Made by a program: the position numbers and the translations under genes. Shown here piece after piece: positions 47,662-57,992 of a DNA stretch of 64,000 nucleotides. Where the stretch lies: NCBI GenBank assembly GCA_949294185.1, contig CASFGA010000006.1:124001-188000 (forward strand), given 5' to 3'. Positions within the stretch are counted from its first letter, which is position 1. Every line of letters begins with the position of its first letter. This DNA comes from an uncultured Bacteroides sp. GTDB taxonomy: Bacteria; Bacteroidota; Bacteroidia; Bacteroidales; Bacteroidaceae. Below the pieces are notes generated by a model. That model was not told where the DNA came from, did not search any database, and saw only the letters and a program-made list of their open reading frames with translations.

Positions 47662-48588
47662 ATGAAACGAAGTTTCTTTTTCCTGTGTGCTGCTGTGGTC
47701 TTGGGGCTTTCCCTGCTGCAGTGCACACAGGTAGAGCAGAGTCAGAAGCCGGAGAAAAAAGAGGTTGCCATTCAGCTTTATTCTGTCAGAAGTCTGTTGG
47801 ATGGAGTGAATAAGGACGGACAACCTTCTTCTGACTATATAGATGTGTTGCACAGATTGGCGCAGATGGGATATACCAGTGTGGAGGCAGCCAATTATGC
47901 TGATGGAAAATTTTATGGCAGGACACCTGAAGATTTCCGAAAGGATGTGGAAGGTGTGGGGATGAAAGTGCTGTCTTCGCATTGCAGCCGTATGCTGACG
48001 GAAGAAGAGTTGGCATCGGGTGAACTGACCGAGGCTTTGAACTGGTGGGATCAGTGTATCGCTGATCATAAGGCAGCAGGGATGAAATATATTGTATTCC
48101 CGTGGCTTGGCGTGCCGGAAACTGTGAATGACCTGGCTCTTTACTGCCGCTATTTTGATGAAATCGGGAAACGTTGCAAGGCACAGGGCATACTTTTCGG
48201 ATACCATAATCATGCTCATGAGTTCCAGAAAGTAGAAGGAAAGGAAGTGATGTATGATTATATGCTTCAGCACACGAATCCGGAATATGTATTCTTCCAG
48301 ATGGATGTATATTGGGTGGTTCGCGGACAGAACAGTCCGGTGGACTATTTCAACAAGTATCCGGGACGTTTCCGAATGTTGCATATCAAAGATCACAGAG
48401 AGATAGGTCAGAGTGGAATGGTAGGCTATGATGCAATCTTCAAGAATATAGAGACGGCCGGTGCTGAGGATATTGTGGCTGAAATAGAGAACTATAGCAC
48501 ACCGGATGTGCTGAATAGCGTGGAGACAAGCTTGAACTATCTGCTTGATGCTGCATTTGTGAAAACTTCTTATCAGAAACAGTTTTGA
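47662..48588 (+). CDS. Exported sugar phosphate isomerase/epimerase-like TIM barrel
   Basis: 308-residue protein of the xylose-isomerase-like (AP endonuclease 2) superfamily. The ATG at 47662 begins a signal-like N-terminus (MKRSFFFLCAAVVLGLSLLQC); a TTG at 47656 is an alternative. Cys21 could be lipidated, although Gln at -1 is not the usual residue. The barrel has VAIQLYSVR, FGYHNHAHEF and FFQMDVYWVV, which carry the metal-binding His/Glu/Asp set. Members near Gfo/Idh/MocA genes are proposed to act on keto-sugars as lyases or isomerases. It closes the operon, before the terminator at 48764-48802. Confidence 0.85.
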   Translation: MKRSFFFLCAAVVLGLSLLQCTQVEQSQKPEKKEVAIQLYSVRSLLDGVNKDGQPSSDYIDVLHRLAQMGYTSVEAANYADGKFYGRTPEDFRKDVEGVGMKVLSSHCSRMLTEEELASGELTEALNWWDQCIADHKAAGMKYIVFPWLGVPETVNDLALYCRYFDEIGKRCKAQGILFGYHNHAHEFQKVEGKEVMYDYMLQHTNPEYVFFQMDVYWVVRGQNSPVDYFNKYPGRFRMLHIKDHREIGQSGMVGYDAIFKNIETAGAEDIVAEIENYSTPDVLNSVETSLNYLLDAAFVKTSYQKQF

Positions 48589-48763
48589 GAAGTGAAGTCT
48601 GGTTTGCTTCCGGCTTGTCTTCATTGGATTTTTGAATGGCTGAAAAGTTTTTGTCTTGCTGAAAACAAGATTTCCGACGCTATGAAATCATGCTTTTGGT
48701 AAGGTGATATTTGTGGCAGCCATTTCAGGGAAACTTCCAAGTCTGAGGGAAAGAATGAAAAAG

Positions 48764-48802
48764 AAGTCCGTTACTCCGTTTTTTCGGAGAACGGACTTTT
48801 TT
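48764..48802 (+). terminator. Intrinsic terminator after the oxidoreductase operon
   Basis: AAGTCCGTTACTCCG (48764-48778) pairs with CGGAGAACGGACTT (48785-48798) with one bulged A, and six T follow. The bases 48589-48763 show no gene. Confidence 0.92.
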
Positions 48803-48815
48803 ATTTGGAAAACTG

Positions 48816-48846
48816 TTTGTCAATTAAAAAGTTATTTGTAATTTTG
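48816..48846 (+). promoter_or_regulatory. Consensus promoter of the ribosomal superoperon
   Basis: TTTG at 48816-48819, 19 bp, then TAATTTTG at 48839-48846. The start site near 48853 gives a 70-nt leader before rpsL. It is the same sequence form as the rpsU promoter. Confidence 0.87.
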
Positions 48847-48922
48847 CAGCCCGAAATGTATAGTTTCGACAAAGACTGGAAAAAACAATAAACAATATAA
48901 TAATAATTAAAAATCAAACAAA

Positions 48923-49327
48923 ATGCCTACTATTCAACAGTTAGTAAGAAAGGGAAGAAAGGTTTTGGTTGAGAAGAGTAAATCTCCGGCACTGGATTCA
49001 TGTCCGCAAAGACGTGGCGTGTGCGTGCGTGTTTACACTACAACTCCGAAGAAACCGAACTCGGCAATGCGTAAGGTTGCCCGTGTGCGTCTGACAAACT
49101 CTAAGGAAGTGAACTCTTACATTCCGGGAGAAGGTCATAATTTGCAGGAACACTCAATCGTGTTGGTACGTGGCGGTCGTGTGAAAGACCTTCCGGGTGT
49201 ACGCTATCACATCGTTCGTGGTACATTGGATACCGCTGGTGTTGCAGGCCGTACACAAAGACGCTCTAAATACGGTGCCAAGCGCCCGAAACCGGGACAG
49301 GCTCCTGCCGGAAAAGGCAAGAAATAA
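48923..49327 (+). CDS. rpsL: 30S ribosomal protein uS12
   Basis: 134-residue uS12 with the decoding-centre loop [19 protein letters not shown] (Lys at the usual streptomycin site) and the second loop [17 protein letters not shown]. The C-terminal tail is rich in Lys and Pro. First gene of the superoperon. Confidence 0.97.
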   Translation: MPTIQQLVRKGRKVLVEKSKSPALDSCPQRRGVCVRVYTTTPKKPNSAMRKVARVRLTNSKEVNSYIPGEGHNLQEHSIVLVRGGRVKDLPGVRYHIVRGTLDTAGVAGRTQRRSKYGAKRPKPGQAPAGKGKK

Positions 49328-49465
49328 CCTGTAGACAGGGATAGTTATTTAATTCATTAATCCGTTTTGGTTTGTAGGAAAAGCTTTAAGGTTGAGTAAA
49401 CGATTCGGTGGAATCGTTGAAGCAGACGAAATGCAGCCCCAAACTGAACATTATTATCAAACAAA

Positions 49466-49942
49466 ATGAGAAAAGCAAAACCAAAAAAACGTGTGATCCT
49501 GCCGGATCCGGTGTTCAATGACCAGAGGGTTTCAAAGTTCGTGAATCATCTGATGTACGACGGCAAGAAGAATATTGCTTACGAAATCTTTTATGATGCG
49601 TTGAAGAATGTTGAAACTAAGCTTCCGGGTGAAGAAAAATCAGCTTTGGAAGTGTGGAGAAAGGCTTTGGAAAATGTTACTCCGCAGTTGGAAGTTAAGT
49701 CTCGCCGTATCGGTGGCGCTACTTTCCAGGTACCGACTGAAATCCGTCCGGAGCGTAAGGAGTCCATTTCCATGAAAAACTTGATAGCGTTTGCCCGTAA
49801 GCGTGGTGGAAAGTCAATGGCCGACAAGCTGTGCGCTGAAATCCTTGATGCGTATAATGAGCAGGGCGGTGCTTTCAAGCGTAAGGAAGATATGCACCGT
49901 ATGGCCGAAGCTAACCGTGCGTTCGCTCACTTTAGATTCTAA
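49466..49942 (+). CDS. rpsG: 30S ribosomal protein uS7
   Basis: 158-residue uS7, ending [15 protein letters not shown], with the rRNA-binding segment [20 protein letters not shown]. It nucleates 30S head assembly. The 138-bp gap from rpsL (49328-49465) contains no gene; in other bacteria S7 represses translation from the rpsL-rpsG interval, and a role here is possible but not shown. Confidence 0.97.
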   Translation: MRKAKPKKRVILPDPVFNDQRVSKFVNHLMYDGKKNIAYEIFYDALKNVETKLPGEEKSALEVWRKALENVTPQLEVKSRRIGGATFQVPTEIRPERKESISMKNLIAFARKRGGKSMADKLCAEILDAYNEQGGAFKRKEDMHRMAEANRAFAHFRF

Positions 49943-49976
49943 TCAATCAGGTTCAATTAATTAAAGAGGAAATAAA

Positions 49977-52094
49977 ATGGCTAAACATGATTTGCATTTG
50001 ACCCGTAATATCGGTATCATGGCTCACATCGACGCCGGTAAGACTACGACTTCAGAGCGTATTCTTTTTTATACCGGTTTGACTCATAAGATTGGTGAAG
50101 TTCATGATGGCGCTGCTACAATGGACTGGATGGAGCAGGAGCAGGAACGTGGTATCACTATCACTTCTGCTGCGACAACCACATATTGGAATTATGCGGG
50201 TAACAAGTATAAGATAAACTTGATTGATACTCCGGGACACGTTGACTTTACTGCGGAGGTAGAACGTTCACTGCGTGTGCTTGACGGTGCGGTGGCTACT
50301 TATTGTGCGGTAGGTGGAGTGGAGCCGCAGTCTGAAACCGTATGGCGTCAGGCTGATAAGTATAATGTGCCGCGTATCGGTTATGTGAATAAAATGGACC
50401 GTTCGGGAGCTGACTTCTTTGAAGTTGTTCGCCAGATGAAGGATGTATTGGGAGCTAATCCTTGTCCGGTTGTTATTCCTATCGGTGCTGAAGAAAACTT
50501 CAAGGGTGTAGTTGACCTGATAAAGATGAAGGCTATCTTGTGGCATGATGAAACGATGGGAGCAGACTATGATGTGGAGGAAATCCCTGCAAATCTGTTG
50601 GCTGAAGCAGAAGAATGGAGAGGAAAGATGTTGGAGAAGGTCGCAGAGTTCGATGATGCCTTGATGGAGAAATACTTCGACGATCCCTCTACTATAACAG
50701 AAGAAGAGGTTTTGCGCGCATTGCGTGCCGGAACTCTGAAGATGGATATTGTGCCGATGTTGTGTGGTTCTTCATTCAAGAACAAAGGAGTTCAGACATT
50801 GTTGGATTATGTTTGTGCTTTCTTGCCTTCACCGGTAGATACTCCGAACATTGTTGGAACAAATCCGACGACTGGTGCTGAAGAAGACCGTAAGCCGGAC
50901 GAGAATGAGAAGACTGCTGCTTTGGCCTTTAAGATTGCTACAGACCCGTATGTTGGCCGTTTGACATTCTTCCGTGTGTATTCAGGTAAGGTTGAAGCCG
51001 GTTCATACATCTATAACTCTCGTTCGGGCAAGAAAGAACGTGTGTCTCGTCTTTTCCAGATGCACTCAAACAAACAGAACCCTGTGGATGTGATTAGCGC
51101 CGGTGATATTGGTGCAGGTGTTGGATTTAAAGATATCCGTACGGGTGATACGCTGTGTGATGAAACTGCTCCTATTGTACTTGAATCAATGGACTTCCCC
51201 GAACCTGTGATTGGTATTGCAGTTGAACCCAAGACTCAGAAAGACCTTGACAAGCTGTCAAATGGTCTGGCTAAGTTGGCCGAGGAAGACCCGACATTCA
51301 CGGTACGTACGGATGAGCAGTCAGGACAGACTGTAATTTCTGGTATGGGTGAACTTCACTTGGATATCATCATTGACCGTCTGAAACGTGAATTTAAGGT
51401 GGAATGTAACCAAGGCCGTCCGCAAGTTAACTATAAGGAGGCTATTACAAAGACCGTAGAGCTGCGTGAGGTATACAAGAAGCAGTCTGGTGGTCGTGGT
51501 AAGTTTGCTGATATTATCGTGACTGTAGGGCCTGTTGATGAAGACTGGAAGCAGGGCGGTTTGCAGTTTATTGATGAAGTGAAAGGTGGTAATGTTCCTA
51601 AGGAATTTATACCTTCAGTTCAGAAAGGTTTCCAGACTGCAATGAAGAATGGTGTTTTGGCAGGATTCCCGCTTGATTCATTGAAGGTCGTTCTGAAAGA
51701 TGGTTCATTCCATCCGGTGGACTCTGACCAGTTGTCTTTCGAAATCTGTGCCATCCAGGCTTATAAGAATGCTTGTGTGAAGGCTGGTCCTGTATTGATG
51801 GAGCCCATTATGAAACTGGAGGTTGTTACTCCGGAAGAAAACATGGGTGATGTTATCGGTGACTTGAACAAACGTCGTGGTCAGGTAGAAGGCATGGAGA
51901 CGAGCCGTTCAGGAGCACGTATCGTTAAGGCTATGGTTCCGTTGGCTGAAATGTTCGGCTACGTAACTGCCTTGCGTACCATTACTTCAGGTCGTGCTAC
52001 TTCTTCAATGACTTATGATCATCATGCTCAGGTTTCAAGCTCAATCGCTAAGACTGTTTTGGAAGAAGTGAAAGGTCGTGTAGATCTGGTATAA
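49977..52094 (+). CDS. fusA: Elongation factor G
   Basis: 705-residue translocase GTPase with G1 [23 protein letters not shown] and NKMD, followed by domains II-V ([20 protein letters not shown]). The length is normal for EF-G1. It follows rpsG by 34 bp. Unlike the classical str operon no tuf follows; rpsJ comes next after the hairpin at 52115-52146. Confidence 0.98.
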   Translation: MAKHDLHLTRNIGIMAHIDAGKTTTSERILFYTGLTHKIGEVHDGAATMDWMEQEQERGITITSAATTTYWNYAGNKYKINLIDTPGHVDFTAEVERSLRVLDGAVATYCAVGGVEPQSETVWRQADKYNVPRIGYVNKMDRSGADFFEVVRQMKDVLGANPCPVVIPIGAEENFKGVVDLIKMKAILWHDETMGADYDVEEIPANLLAEAEEWRGKMLEKVAEFDDALMEKYFDDPSTITEEEVLRALRAGTLKMDIVPMLCGSSFKNKGVQTLLDYVCAFLPSPVDTPNIVGTNPTTGAEEDRKPDENEKTAALAFKIATDPYVGRLTFFRVYSGKVEAGSYIYNSRSGKKERVSRLFQMHSNKQNPVDVISAGDIGAGVGFKDIRTGDTLCDETAPIVLESMDFPEPVIGIAVEPKTQKDLDKLSNGLAKLAEEDPTFTVRTDEQSGQTVISGMGELHLDIIIDRLKREFKVECNQGRPQVNYKEAITKTVELREVYKKQSGGRGKFADIIVTVGPVDEDWKQGGLQFIDEVKGGNVPKEFIPSVQKGFQTAMKNGVLAGFPLDSLKVVLKDGSFHPVDSDQLSFEICAIQAYKNACVKAGPVLMEPIMKLEVVTPEENMGDVIGDLNKRRGQVEGMETSRSGARIVKAMVPLAEMFGYVTALRTITSGRATSSMTYDHHAQVSSSIAKTVLEEVKGRVDLV

Positions 52095-52114
52095 ATTAAA
52101 GTATTTTGAAGCTG

Positions 52115-52146
52115 ATGAGGGTTAGCGAATGACTCTTAACCCTCAT
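52115..52146 (+). terminator. Hairpin between fusA and rpsJ
   Basis: ATGAGGGTTA (52115-52124) pairs exactly with TAACCCTCAT (52137-52146). Only a weak T-rich stretch follows (CTTCATTTTATCTG), so it may be a partial terminator setting the ratio of str to S10 genes. Confidence 0.65.
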
Positions 52147-52188
52147 GCTTCATTTTATCTGTTTTGCGAATATTAATTTAATAAAAGT

Positions 52189-52494
52189 ATGAGTCAGAAA
52201 ATTAGAATTAAACTGAAATCTTACGATCACAACTTGGTAGACAAGTCTGCTGAAAAGATTGTAAGAACTGTGAAGGCTACAGGCGCTATTGTAAGTGGCC
52301 CTATTCCATTGCCTACACATAAGCGTATCTTTACGGTAAACCGTTCGACTTTCGTTAATAAGAAGTCACGTGAACAGTTTGAACTGTCTTCTTATAAGCG
52401 GTTGATAGACATCTACAGCTCGACTGCAAAAACAGTAGATGCTTTGATGAAGTTGGAGTTGCCAAGTGGAGTAGAAGTAGAAATTAAAGTTTAA
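52189..52494 (+). CDS. rpsJ: 30S ribosomal protein uS10
   Basis: 101 residues, beginning [25 protein letters not shown] with the loop [18 protein letters not shown]. Besides its place in the 30S head, it is the NusE partner in antitermination. First gene of the S10 block, directly after fusA. Confidence 0.97.
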   Translation: MSQKIRIKLKSYDHNLVDKSAEKIVRTVKATGAIVSGPIPLPTHKRIFTVNRSTFVNKKSREQFELSSYKRLIDIYSSTAKTVDALMKLELPSGVEVEIKV

Positions 52495-52514
52495 TGATTT
52501 AAAATTTAATTGAA

Positions 52515-53132
52515 ATGCCAGGATTATTAGGAAAGAAAATCGGAATGACATCCGTTTTCAGTGCTGATGGCAAGAATGTGCCATGCACTGTTATCGAAGC
52601 TGGTCCCTGTGTTGTTACTCAAATCAAGACTGTTGAAAAGGATGGTTATGCTGCCATTCAGCTTGGCTTCCAGGACAAGAAGGAAAAGCATACCACAAAA
52701 CCCTTGATGGGCCATTTTAAAAAGGCCGGAGTAACTCCGAAGAGACACTTGGCTGAGTTCAAAGATTTCTCAGAAGAATTGAATTTGGGAGACACGATTA
52801 CCGTAGAGTTGTTTAATGATTCAACTTATGTTGATATCGTTGGTACTTCTAAGGGTAAAGGTTTCCAGGGTGTGGTAAAACGCCACGGATTTGGAGGTGT
52901 TGGTCAGTCTACTCATGGTCAGCACAATCGTGCTCGTAAGCCGGGTTCTATTGGTGCCTGTTCATATCCGGCCAAGGTATTTAAAGGAATGCGTATGGCT
53001 GGACAAATGGGTGGTGACAGAGTTACAACTCACAATTTGCAGGTATTAAAAGTGATTCCTGAACACAACTTGCTGTTGATTAAAGGTTCTGTTCCGGGTT
53101 ATAAAGGTTCAATCTTAATAATTGAGAAATAA
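52515..53132 (+). CDS. rplC: 50S ribosomal protein uL3
   Basis: 205 residues, beginning [20 protein letters not shown] and containing [26 protein letters not shown] (in part), the extension that reaches the peptidyl transferase centre. Stop and next start overlap (TAATG). Confidence 0.97.
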   Translation: MPGLLGKKIGMTSVFSADGKNVPCTVIEAGPCVVTQIKTVEKDGYAAIQLGFQDKKEKHTTKPLMGHFKKAGVTPKRHLAEFKDFSEELNLGDTITVELFNDSTYVDIVGTSKGKGFQGVVKRHGFGGVGQSTHGQHNRARKPGSIGACSYPAKVFKGMRMAGQMGGDRVTTHNLQVLKVIPEHNLLLIKGSVPGYKGSILIIEK

Positions 53133-53764
53133 TGGAAGTTAATGTTTTAAATATCAAAGGTGAAGATACCGGTAGAAAAGTAGCTTTGAACGAGGCTATT
53201 TTTGGAATCACTCCGAATGATCATGCAATCTATTTGGCTGTGAAGCAATATATGGCTAATCGCCGTCAGGGCACTCACAAGTCTAAAGAGAGAAGCGAAA
53301 TCAGTGGATCAACCCGTAAGTTGGGTCGCCAGAAAGGTGGCGGGGGTGCACGTCGTGGTGATATCAATTCTCCCGTATTGGTAGGCGGTGCTCGTGTTTT
53401 CGGTCCGAAGCCGCGTGACTACAGTTTCAAGCTGAACAAGAAGGTGAAGACTTTGGCTCGTATGTCTGCTTTGTCATATAAGGCTCAGGCTAATGGCATT
53501 GTGGTGGTTGAAGACTTTACTTTTGAGGCTCCAAAGACTAAAGAATTTATAAATGTTGTAAATAATCTTAAGGTGAACGGCAAAAAGCTGCTTATGGTTT
53601 TGCCTGAAGCTGATAAAAATGTATATTTGTCGGTTCGTAATTTGGAGCGTACTAATTTGGCTATAGCTTCTGCACTTAATACATATATTGTATTGGATGC
53701 GGAAACTCTTGTTATTACAGAACGCGCTTTGAAAGCTATTGAGGAAACCTTAATAACTAAGTAA
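53132..53764 (+). CDS. rplD: 50S ribosomal protein uL4
   Basis: 210 residues. The central loop [22 protein letters not shown] lines the exit tunnel near uL22 (sequence shown shortened: [10 protein letters not shown]). Overlaps rplC by one base. In gamma-proteobacteria L4 attenuates the S10 operon; the sequence here does not show that leader structure. Confidence 0.97.
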   Translation: MEVNVLNIKGEDTGRKVALNEAIFGITPNDHAIYLAVKQYMANRRQGTHKSKERSEISGSTRKLGRQKGGGGARRGDINSPVLVGGARVFGPKPRDYSFKLNKKVKTLARMSALSYKAQANGIVVVEDFTFEAPKTKEFINVVNNLKVNGKKLLMVLPEADKNVYLSVRNLERTNLAIASALNTYIVLDAETLVITERALKAIEETLITK

Positions 53765-53779
53765 GGAAATTGAAGTAAT

Positions 53780-54070
53780 ATGGGAATGATTATTAAACCG
53801 TTGGTAACGGAAAAAATGACAAAGATTACCGATAAATTCAATCGTTTTGGATTTATCGTTCGTCCTGACGCTAATAAGTTAGAGATTAAGCGTGAAATCG
53901 AAGCTTTGTATAATGTGAGCGTTGTCGATGTGAATACAATGCGCTATGCGGGTAAAAACAAGAGCCGTTATACAAAGGCCGGATTGATTAAAGGGCGTAC
54001 AAATGCTTATAAGAAAGCAATTGTTACGTTGAAGGAAGGTGATACTATTGATTTTTATAGCAATATTTAA
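53780..54070 (+). CDS. rplW: 50S ribosomal protein uL23
   Basis: 96 residues, beginning MGMIIKPLVTEKMTKITDK, with the extended loop YAGKNKSRYTKAGLIKGR. It sits at the tunnel exit and docks SRP and trigger factor. Confidence 0.97.
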   Translation: MGMIIKPLVTEKMTKITDKFNRFGFIVRPDANKLEIKREIEALYNVSVVDVNTMRYAGKNKSRYTKAGLIKGRTNAYKKAIVTLKEGDTIDFYSNI

Positions 54071-54077
54071 ATAGAAG

Positions 54078-54877
54078 ATGGCAGTACGTAAATTTAAGCC
54101 CACAACACCGGGGCAGAGACACAAAATTATTGGTACTTTCCAGAGAAATCTCTTGTATATGGAAAGCGTTCTACGGGTGGTCGTAATAACGTTGGAAAAA
54201 TGACTATGCGCTATATCGGCGGTGGTCACAAGAGAAAATATCGTATTATCGATTTTAAAAGAAACAAAGACGGTGTTCCAGCTGTGGTAAAAACAATAGA
54301 ATATGATCCGAATCGTTCGGCTCGTATTGCTTTGTTGTTTTATGCTGATGGCGAAAAGCGATATATTATTGCTCCTAATGGATTGCAGGTTGGAAGTACA
54401 TTGATGTCTGGTGCTGATGCTTTGCCTGAAATCGGAAATGCTCTTCCTTTGGAGAATATTCCTATAGGAACTGTGATTCACAATATTGAATTGCGTCCGG
54501 GGCAAGGTGCTGTATTGGTAAGATCGGCTGGTAATTTCGCTCAATTGACTTCTCGTGAGGGTAAGTATTGTGTGATTAAGCTTCCTTCTGGTGAAGTAAG
54601 AAAGATTTTGAGTTCTTGCAAGGCTACAGTTGGCAGTGTAGGAAATTCGGATCATGCATTGGAGGCTTCTGGTAAGGCCGGACGTTCTCGTTGGTTGGGC
54701 CGTCGTCCGCATAACCGTGGTGTTGTTATGAATCCGGTTGATCACCCGATGGGTGGTGGTGAAGGACGTGCTTCCGGAGGACATCCGAGATCTCGTAAGG
54801 GATTGTATGCAAAGGGCCTGAAGACAAGGTCGCCTAAGAAGCAATCTTCTAAATATATTATAGAAAGAAGGAAGTAA
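54078..54877 (+). pseudogene. rplB: 50S ribosomal protein uL2, internal deletion and frameshift
   Basis: The start is normal ([21 protein letters not shown], 54078-54140), then the phase changes: from 54140 the sequence continues in another frame as [21 protein letters not shown] and runs to the normal end at 54877. About 22 nt, coding for roughly seven residues (usually like EEITASV), are missing; the frame is otherwise intact and would give about 273 residues. Read literally, the ATG frame stops at TGA near 54204. uL2 is essential, so an error in the sequence is much more likely than a real loss. The flanks TTC/TTC could have promoted a slip. Confidence 0.9.
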
Positions 54878-54899
54878 TAACTGATTAAGTGAGTAGATT

Positions 54900-55169
54900 A
54901 TGAGTCGTTCATTAAAAAAAGGTCCATATATTAATGTAAAATTGGAAAGTAAAGTATTGGCTATGAATGAAAGTGGCAAGAAATCAGTTGTTAAAACTTG
55001 GGCTCGTGCTTCAATGATTTCCCCTGATTTTGTAGGACATACTATTGCAGTTCATAATGGAAACAAATTTATTCCTGTTTATGTTACTGAAAATATGGTA
55101 GGGCATAAGTTGGGCGAATTTGCTCCAACTCGTACGTTCCGAGGCCATGCCGGTAATAAGAAAAAATAA
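54900..55169 (+). CDS. rpsS: 30S ribosomal protein uS19
   Basis: 89 residues, beginning [19 protein letters not shown], with [29 protein letters not shown] (in part) as the conserved core. Located in the 30S head. Confidence 0.97.
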   Translation: MSRSLKKGPYINVKLESKVLAMNESGKKSVVKTWARASMISPDFVGHTIAVHNGNKFIPVYVTENMVGHKLGEFAPTRTFRGHAGNKKK

Positions 55170-55207
55170 AACGGAATATTTTATTTGAATAAAATGTAAT
55201 AAATATA

Positions 55208-55615
55208 ATGGGAGCAAGAAAAAAAATATCGGCAGAAAAGAGAAAAGAAGCCCTTAAAACTATGTATTTCGCAAAGTTGCGGAATGTGCCTACTTCTCCT
55301 CGCAAAATGCGTCTTGTGGTTGATATGATTCGTGGAATGGAGGTAAACCGTGCACTTGGAGTTTTGAAGTTTTCTTCAAAAGAGGCTTCTGCAAGAGTAG
55401 AAAAATTGTTGCGCTCTGCTATTGCTAATTGGGAACAGAAAAACGAACGTAAAGCTGAAGAAGGAGAACTGTTTGTTTCTAAAATTTATGTAGATGAAGG
55501 AGTTACTCTGAAAAGAATGAGACCGGCTCCGCAGGGAAGAGGATATAGAATTCGTAAACGTTCGAATCATGTGACTTTGTTCGTTGATTCTAAAAATACT
55601 AATGATAAAAATTGA
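55208..55615 (+). CDS. rplV: 50S ribosomal protein uL22
   Basis: 135 residues with the tunnel-lining hairpin near [20 protein letters not shown]. The position near 55516-55560 is the macrolide-relevant loop. Seven bases separate it from rpsC. Confidence 0.96.
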   Translation: MGARKKISAEKRKEALKTMYFAKLRNVPTSPRKMRLVVDMIRGMEVNRALGVLKFSSKEASARVEKLLRSAIANWEQKNERKAEEGELFVSKIYVDEGVTLKRMRPAPQGRGYRIRKRSNHVTLFVDSKNTNDKN

Positions 55616-55621
55616 GAGTAG

Positions 55622-56356
55622 ATGGGACAAAAAGTTAATCCGATAAGTAACCGTCTAGGAATTATCAGAGGATGGGATTCTAATTGGTACGGTGGCAAGA
55701 GTTATGGTGACGCTTTGGTGGAAGATAGCAAGATTCGCAAATATCTGAATGCACGACTTGCAAAAGCTAGCGTTTCAAGAATTGTTATTGAACGTACACT
55801 GAAATTGGTGACAATTACTGTTTGTACTGCTCGTCCGGGAATTATCATTGGTAAAGGTGGTCAAGAGGTTGATAAGTTGAAGGAAGAACTGAAGAAGATT
55901 ACCGATAAAGATATACAGATTAATATATTTGAGGTGAAAAGACCGGAACTTGATGCTGTGATTGTTGCAAACAATATTGCTCGTCAAGTAGAAGGGAAGA
56001 TTGCGTATCGTCGTGCTATTAAGATGGCTATTGCCAATACGATGCGTATGGGAGCTGAAGGTATTAAGGTGTTGATTTCTGGTCGTTTGAATGGAGCTGA
56101 AATGGCTCGCTCAGAAATGTATAAGGAAGGACGTACTCCATTGCATACATTCCGTGCAGATATTGATTATTGCCATGCTGAAGCATTGACAAAGGTTGGT
56201 TTGTTAGGAATTAAAGTGTGGATTTGTCGTGGTGAAGTTTATGGAAAGCGTGAGTTGGCTCCGAATTTTACTCAAACGAAAGAAAACAGTCGTGGAGGAA
56301 ATGGCTCTAACAATGGAGGCAAGGCTTTCCGTAGAAAGAAAAATAACAATCGCTAA
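55622..56356 (+). CDS. rpsC: 30S ribosomal protein uS3
   Basis: 244 residues with KH domain ([18 protein letters not shown]) and a basic, Asn/Gly-rich tail ([14 protein letters not shown]). It forms part of the mRNA entry site and helicase. Confidence 0.97.
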   Translation: MGQKVNPISNRLGIIRGWDSNWYGGKSYGDALVEDSKIRKYLNARLAKASVSRIVIERTLKLVTITVCTARPGIIIGKGGQEVDKLKEELKKITDKDIQINIFEVKRPELDAVIVANNIARQVEGKIAYRRAIKMAIANTMRMGAEGIKVLISGRLNGAEMARSEMYKEGRTPLHTFRADIDYCHAEALTKVGLLGIKVWICRGEVYGKRELAPNFTQTKENSRGGNGSNNGGKAFRRKKNNNR

Positions 56357-56378
56357 CGAATTTGATTTTTAGGATATT

Positions 56379-56810
56379 ATGTTACAACCAAAAAAGACAA
56401 AATTCAGAAGACAGCAAAAAGGTAGTGCTAAAGGAAATGCACAGAGAGGGCATCAGTTGGCTTTCGGTTCGTTTGGCATTAAGTCATTGCAGACTCGATG
56501 GATTACGGGACGCCAGATTGAAGCTGCTCGTATTGCTGTGACTAGATATATGCAGCGTCAGGGACAAATTTGGATTCGCATTTTCCCGGATAAACCTATT
56601 ACACGCAAGCCTGCGGATGTTCGTATGGGTAAAGGAAAAGGTAATCCGGAGGGTTTTGTAGCTCCTGTAACTCCTGGTCGTATCTTGATAGAGGTAGAGG
56701 GTGTTCCTTTTGATGTGGCAAAAGAAGCTTTGCGTCTTGCTGCTCAAAAATTGCCTGTTACTACTAAATTTGTTGTTAGACGTGATTACGACGCAAGTCA
56801 AAATGCTTAA
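56379..56810 (+). CDS. rplP: 50S ribosomal protein uL16
   Basis: 143 residues, beginning [19 protein letters not shown] and containing [24 protein letters not shown] (in part). It contacts tRNA in the A and P sites. The rpmC start lies 5 bp after its stop. Confidence 0.97.
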   Translation: MLQPKKTKFRRQQKGSAKGNAQRGHQLAFGSFGIKSLQTRWITGRQIEAARIAVTRYMQRQGQIWIRIFPDKPITRKPADVRMGKGKGNPEGFVAPVTPGRILIEVEGVPFDVAKEALRLAAQKLPVTTKFVVRRDYDASQNA

Positions 56811-56815
56811 TGTTT

Positions 56816-57010
56816 ATGAAGATTGCAGAAATTAGAGAAATAGCTACCAATGAATTGGCTGAAAGAATTCAGACTGAAGTTGCCAATTATAATCAGATGG
56901 TTTTAAATCATGCGATCTCTCCGTTGGAAAATCCTGCTCAGATTAAGAGTTTGCGTAGGACTATTGCGCGTATGAAAGGTGAGTTGCGTCGGAGAGAACT
57001 TAATAAATAA
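56816..57010 (+). CDS. rpmC: 50S ribosomal protein uL29
   Basis: 64 residues, MKIAEIREIATNELAERIQTEV, two long helices. The ATG at 56816 fits family starts; an ATG at 56810, overlapping the rplP stop, would add Met-Phe. Confidence 0.95.
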   Translation: MKIAEIREIATNELAERIQTEVANYNQMVLNHAISPLENPAQIKSLRRTIARMKGELRRRELNK

Positions 57011-57022
57011 TATTTTGTCCTC

Positions 57023-57280
57023 ATGGAAGCTAGAAATTTAAGAAAAGAAAGAACCGGTGTTGTGGTTAGCAATAAGATGGATAAAACTATCACTGTTGCT
57101 TCCAAGTTTAAGGAGAAACACCCTATTTATGGAAAGTTCGTTTCTAAAACGAAAAAATATTATGCTCATGATGAGAAGAATGAATGTCAGATAGGAGATA
57201 CGGTTCGTATCATGGAAACTCGTCCTTTGAGCAAAATTAAGAGATGGAGATTGATTGAAATTATCGAAAGAGCTAAGTAA
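57023..57280 (+). CDS. rpsQ: 30S ribosomal protein uS17
   Basis: 85 residues with [29 protein letters not shown] (in part) and [20 protein letters not shown], an OB-fold rRNA binder that helps assemble the 30S body. Confidence 0.97.
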   Translation: MEARNLRKERTGVVVSNKMDKTITVASKFKEKHPIYGKFVSKTKKYYAHDEKNECQIGDTVRIMETRPLSKIKRWRLIEIIERAK

Positions 57281-57282
57281 TT

Positions 57283-57648
57283 ATGATACAAGCAGAATCC
57301 AGACTTACAGTATGTGATAACAGTGGTGCTAAAGAGGCTCTTTGTATTCGTGTTTTAGGCGGAACAAGAAGACGTTATGCTTCTGTCGGCGATGTTATTG
57401 TTGTTGCAGTGAAGAGTGTTATTCCTTCGAGTGATATTAAAAAAGGTGCAGTATCTAAGGCGTTAATTGTGCGGACAAAGAAAGAGATTCGTCGTGCTGA
57501 CGGTTCTTATATTCGTTTTGATGATAATGCTTGTGTTTTGTTGAATAATGCAGGTGAAATTAGAGGAAGTCGTATCTTTGGTCCGGTAGCAAGAGAATTG
57601 CGTGCAGTTAATATGAAAGTTGTTTCACTTGCACCCGAAGTACTTTAA
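57283..57648 (+). CDS. rplN: 50S ribosomal protein uL14
   Basis: 121 residues, [24 protein letters not shown], with [13 protein letters not shown] near the end. It bridges to the 30S subunit. Two bases separate it from rpsQ. Confidence 0.97.
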   Translation: MIQAESRLTVCDNSGAKEALCIRVLGGTRRRYASVGDVIVVAVKSVIPSSDIKKGAVSKALIVRTKKEIRRADGSYIRFDDNACVLLNNAGEIRGSRIFGPVARELRAVNMKVVSLAPEVL

Positions 57649-57668
57649 TTTTGTAAACGATTTTAGTA

Positions 57669-57992
57669 ATGAGTAAGTTACATATTAAAAAGGGCGATAC
57701 AGTTTACGTAAACTCTGGTGAAGATAAGGGTAAGACTGGTCGTGTGTTGAAGGTCCTCGTTAAAGAAAAGCGTGCATTGGTTGAAGGCATTAATATGGTA
57801 TCGAAAAGTACTAAACCTAATGCTAAGAATCCTCAAGGCGGAATTGTGAAGCAGGAAGCTCCTATTCATATTTCCAACTTGAATCCGATTGATCCGAAAA
57901 CGGGTAAGCCGACGCGTGTAGGTAGAAGAGAGAGTTCAGACGGAAGAACTTTTGTTCGTTATGCAAAGAAATCAGGGGAGGAGATAAAATAA
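57669..57992 (+). CDS. rplX: 50S ribosomal protein uL24
   Basis: 107 residues with a KOW motif ([23 protein letters not shown], in part) and a C-terminal [13 protein letters not shown]. It starts 50S assembly. Its last base is the first of the rplE start (TAATG). Confidence 0.96.
   Translation: MSKLHIKKGDTVYVNSGEDKGKTGRVLKVLVKEKRALVEGINMVSKSTKPNAKNPQGGIVKQEAPIHISNLNPIDPKTGKPTRVGRRESSDGRTFVRYAKKSGEEIK

Noticed and set aside
47167-48624. Open frame of 485 codons on the minus strand opposite the DUF1080 and isomerase genes
   Set aside because: It mirrors two well-supported plus-strand genes, has no recognisable domain and results from codon bias that avoids minus-strand stops.
54078-54877. Translation of uL2 from the internal start near 54200
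   Set aside because: It would drop the conserved N-terminal tail, which is present upstream in recognisable form.
53879-54979. Open frame of 366 codons on the minus strand opposite rplW and rplB
   Set aside because: It lies opposite ribosomal protein genes and its translation, full of Ser, Arg and Thr, resembles no protein family.
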